A DNA stretch of 34,261 bases from Pseudomonas entomophila. GTDB taxonomy: Bacteria > Pseudomonadota > Gammaproteobacteria > Pseudomonadales > Pseudomonadaceae. The stretch's first letter is position 1. Each line of letters opens with the position of its first letter. Shown here in pieces: positions 34,173 to 34,261 of the stretch. The notes under the pieces were generated by a model that made no database searches, was not told where the DNA came from, and saw only the letters and a list, made by a program, of their open reading frames with translations. The position numbers were made by a program, and so were the translations under genes. The stretch spans positions 1-34,261 of the forward strand of contig NZ_JARGCS010000001.1 of NCBI RefSeq assembly GCF_029193575.1. The letters run 5' to 3'.

Positions 34173-34261
34173 GGGGTGGAGGCTTGCTCGGGCGTGAGAG
34201 TTGGGCGGAGGGCTATTTCAGCACAGGTCAGACGATCTGCGCTGACTTGATCGGAGAATCC

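Larger units (their letters stand above)
33073..34261 (-). mobile_element. IS5-family insertion sequence
   Basis: The left end GGATGCTCCGAACAAGTCA (33073-33091) and the right end, read on the other strand as GGATTCTCCGATCAAGTCA, are inverted repeats with two mismatches in 19. The right end coincides with the window edge and could continue by a base. The element holds one transposase gene. Insertion is directly after CTAG, a target like the YTAR of IS5 elements, which contains the stop of the upstream gene. Confidence 0.85.

Overview
The window is high-GC DNA with the gene content and repeats of a Pseudomonas of the P. putida group. Evidence: an oprH-phoP-phoQ operon followed by dctA, an nrdA with two N-terminal ATP-cone-like regions, rstA/rstB beside nrdA, ttcA, and about a dozen copies of the palindromic GCGGGCTTGCCCCGCGA-type REP element between genes. 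No tRNA, rRNA or CRISPR array was seen.

Layout. 1-2597 is an ISL3-family insertion sequence carrying a transposase and, upstream and translationally coupled, a Bro-N domain gene; its left end lies at the window edge. 2665-7185 holds a YecA/UPF0149 protein, a glutathione S-transferase, a three-module flavin/iron-sulfur oxidoreductase and a LysR regulator. 7325-11482 is a four-gene cluster (circularly permuted ATP-grasp, alpha-E, transglutaminase, Anbu proteasome-like peptidase) behind a very good sigma-54 promoter; it is the least understood system here. 11485-12967 is a divergent TetR/SDR pair. 13000-16480 is an accessory islet: HipBA toxin-antitoxin, a second Bro-N protein, and a DUF2971-type gene broken by four frame lesions, all at homopolymers.

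16522-20924 is nrdB and nrdA (class Ia ribonucleotide reductase) on the minus strand. Their control region has a sigma-70 promoter, two NrdR-like boxes 31 bp apart, a perfect DnaA box and a long leader. 21648-23953 is rstA-rstB, followed by a phosphopantetheinyl transferase and a secreted dienelactone hydrolase on the minus strand. 25629-28448 is oprH-phoP-phoQ behind four GTTCAG half-sites with an 11-bp period (PhoP boxes). 28544-30147 is dctA with a sigma-54 promoter and upstream dyads. 30265-33072 holds a SprT-like protein, a Yip1-family membrane protein, ttcA and a Tag-like protein lacking key residues. 33073-34261 is an IS5-family element inserted directly after the stop codon of the Tag-like gene; its far end lies at the window edge.

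Most core genes are intact with normal starts. Regulation can be read from the sequence at five places (Anbu cluster, nrdA, rstA, oprH, dctA). The unusual parts are the Anbu cluster, the islet at 13-16.5 kb, and the IS that carries a Bro-N gene.
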